Of a stretch of DNA of 64,000 nucleotides, positions 62,803 through 64,000 are shown in pieces. Made by a program: the position numbers and the translations under genes. Under the pieces are notes generated by a model. The model searched no databases. It saw only the letters and a list, made by a program, of their open reading frames with translations, and had not been told where the DNA came from. This stretch comes from Phycisphaerales bacterium (GTDB lineage: Bacteria > Planctomycetota > Phycisphaerae > UBA1845 > UTPLA1), in assembly GCA_020639075.1 (NCBI GenBank), contig JACKHI010000001.1, positions 124,001 to 188,000 of the forward strand. The letters run 5' to 3'. Position 1 is the first letter of the stretch; the number at the start of each line of letters is the position of its first letter.

Positions 62803-64000
62803 ATCCGTGGACTGTACTGAAGACGATACGCACTCTCGGCCCCAGCGTCGCGTTCAAGCGCATCGTCAATGCGGTCAAGATCAAGAGCGGATACATCGAG
62901 TGGCTGGATCGGGCAGCGCCGTTCGACGTTGAACATCTCGCGGTACATTTGTCGAAGCGCCTTGCGCCATCGGACCTGCTGGCTGCGTTCAACGACAATC
63001 GAAAGCCGTTCCTGTTCGATCTGTCGGACGTGCAACGAGCCGGCGACGTTCTATCCGGGGTCGTCACGCCGGCTGCGAAGGCAGAGTTGCTTCAAAGGGT
63101 CGAGCGACTGAAGACCGGCAGCGTGCGGTATTTCAGCCGGAACGATTACAATCTGGGTCGTCCGATCAACTGGCATCTTAATCCGCAATCGGGCATTCAA
63201 TGGCCGGCAGATCGCCACTGGCGGCATTACTCTCAGTTCAATCCCGAGCTCGGTGATATGAAGCTGGCGTGGGAGGCAAATCGCTTCGCATTCGCCTACG
63301 ATCTGGTGCGTGCATACGGGCTGACTGCCGACGTCTCGTGGGTCCTGCTCGGGCTCGACCTAATCGACGAGTGGATTGACGGAAACCCGGCGGGGCTGGG
63401 CGTCCAGTGGAATTGCGGTCAGGAGACTGCGTTTCGCCTGATGGCCTGGTGCTTCCTACTGCATGCTGCCGTGGATGCGGGCGTCATTGACGCCGCGCGT
63501 TTCGCGCGCGTGCTCGCGTCAATCTACCGACAGACGAGGCGGATCGAACGGTTCATATCGTTTTCGAGGTCGATTCGCAACAATCACTCACTGAGCGAGG
63601 CGCTGGGACTCGCGACGATCGGAATGCTGTTCCCCCAGTTCGATCGCGCGGCGATCTGGCGCAACAAGGGGCTGTCGATTTTCCAAGGCGAAGCGGCCTA
63701 TCAGATCTTCGACGATGGCGCCTACATTCAGCAATCGATGAACTATCATCGGCTGATGCTAAGCGACTGTTTATGGACGTCGCGGCTTGCTGATCTGCAC
63801 GGCTTAAAGATGAGTCCCGAGTTTCTTGGACGGGCCGCTCGTGCAACGGAGTTTCTCCTGCAGACGATGGATTTCGAGAGCGGCGGCGTGCCGAATTACG
63901 GCAATAACGACGGCGCGCAGATCCTGCCTTTGACGTCGTGCGATTATCGCGACTATCGACCGATCGCTCAGGCGGCGTCTCGACAATTCAAGGGCTATTG
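62799..64000 (+). CDS. Heparinase II/III-like protein, partial at right edge
   Basis: The GTG start overlaps the preceding stop (GTGA); GGAG lies about nine bases upstream. About 400 residues are in the window and the gene continues past the edge. The visible part matches the N-terminal toroid domain of heparinase II/III-family proteins: NWHLNPQSGIQWP, HYSQFNPELGDMKLAWEANRFAFAYDLVRAYGL, GQETAFRLMAWCFLLHAA, NNHSLSEALGLATIGMLFPQF, DGAYIQQSMNYHRLMLSDCLW. In capsule loci these may cleave or trim uronate-rich polymer. The C-terminal beta domain is outside the window. Confidence 0.85.
   Translation, partial: MNPWTVLKTIRTLGPSVAFKRIVNAVKIKSGYIEWLDRAAPFDVEHLAVHLSKRLAPSDLLAAFNDNRKPFLFDLSDVQRAGDVLSGVVTPAAKAELLQRVERLKTGSVRYFSRNDYNLGRPINWHLNPQSGIQWPADRHWRHYSQFNPELGDMKLAWEANRFAFAYDLVRAYGLTADVSWVLLGLDLIDEWIDGNPAGLGVQWNCGQETAFRLMAWCFLLHAAVDAGVIDAARFARVLASIYRQTRRIERFISFSRSIRNNHSLSEALGLATIGMLFPQFDRAAIWRNKGLSIFQGEAAYQIFDDGAYIQQSMNYHRLMLSDCLWTSRLADLHGLKMSPEFLGRAARATEFLLQTMDFESGGVPNYGNNDGAQILPLTSCDYRDYRPIAQAASRQFKGY

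Overview
The window looks like chromosome from a free-living bacterium of the Planctomycetota, most likely near Phycisphaerae. This is an inference from gene content: an adjacent DUF1800/DUF1501 pair with Tat-type leaders, an ECF sigma factor overlapping a Ser/Thr kinase with a TPR-like C-terminus, several tiny lipoprotein-like genes, and a GC-rich coding style with GTG and TTG starts. No rRNA, tRNA or CRISPR array was recognised.

Left part (1-14 kb). A PHP-domain ATPase runs off the left edge and is followed by a two-TM potassium channel with a long cytoplasmic N-terminus. Both genes are on the minus strand, and each is preceded by one copy of a ~200-bp direct repeat. Then come a host-attachment/baeRF-like protein, RecQ, a secreted GH13 enzyme, a secreted endonuclease/exonuclease/phosphatase protein and a YdbC/DUF4937-like protein. 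Between these genes lie clusters of short hairpins with different stems but the same 3' tail (GGCACCCGGC). One cluster is a tandem array, and a decayed IS4-family element sits in it with an 11-bp target duplication.

Middle (14-33 kb), mostly minus strand. Housekeeping and signalling genes: homodimeric pyruvate dehydrogenase E1, an M29 aminopeptidase, a coupled S41 protease lipoprotein - ECF sigma - Ser/Thr kinase operon, peptidase T, four very small lipoprotein-like genes (three in tandem), alanine racemase, an ABC export operon with a membrane-anchored partner, a LigD-type phosphoesterase domain protein, Dps, and leucyl/phenylalanyl-tRNA-protein transferase.

Right part (33.5-64 kb). A large exopolysaccharide locus, open at the right edge. 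It has GDP-mannose 4,6-dehydratase, a Wzx-like flippase, a Wzy-like polymerase, five glycosyltransferases, three FkbM methyltransferases, a secreted beta-helix protein and an asparagine-synthase-like amidotransferase. It ends with a right-hand block of two dehydrogenases (one bi-domain), an alpha/alpha-toroid protein, a formyltransferase-like enzyme and a heparinase II/III-like protein, the last three translationally coupled. The likely product is a deoxyhexose-containing polysaccharide, methylated and possibly N-acylated or amidated, made by a Wzx/Wzy route. The outer-membrane exporter and co-polymerase are not in view. A TlpA-like thioredoxin protein, an ACT-domain protein and the DUF1800/DUF1501 pair are interspersed.

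The most unusual items are the modular hairpin-repeat family, the repeat-flanked PHP-ATPase/potassium-channel pair, the cluster of tiny lipoproteins, a structured intergenic element before the ACT gene, and the coupled formyltransferase/toroid/heparinase block.
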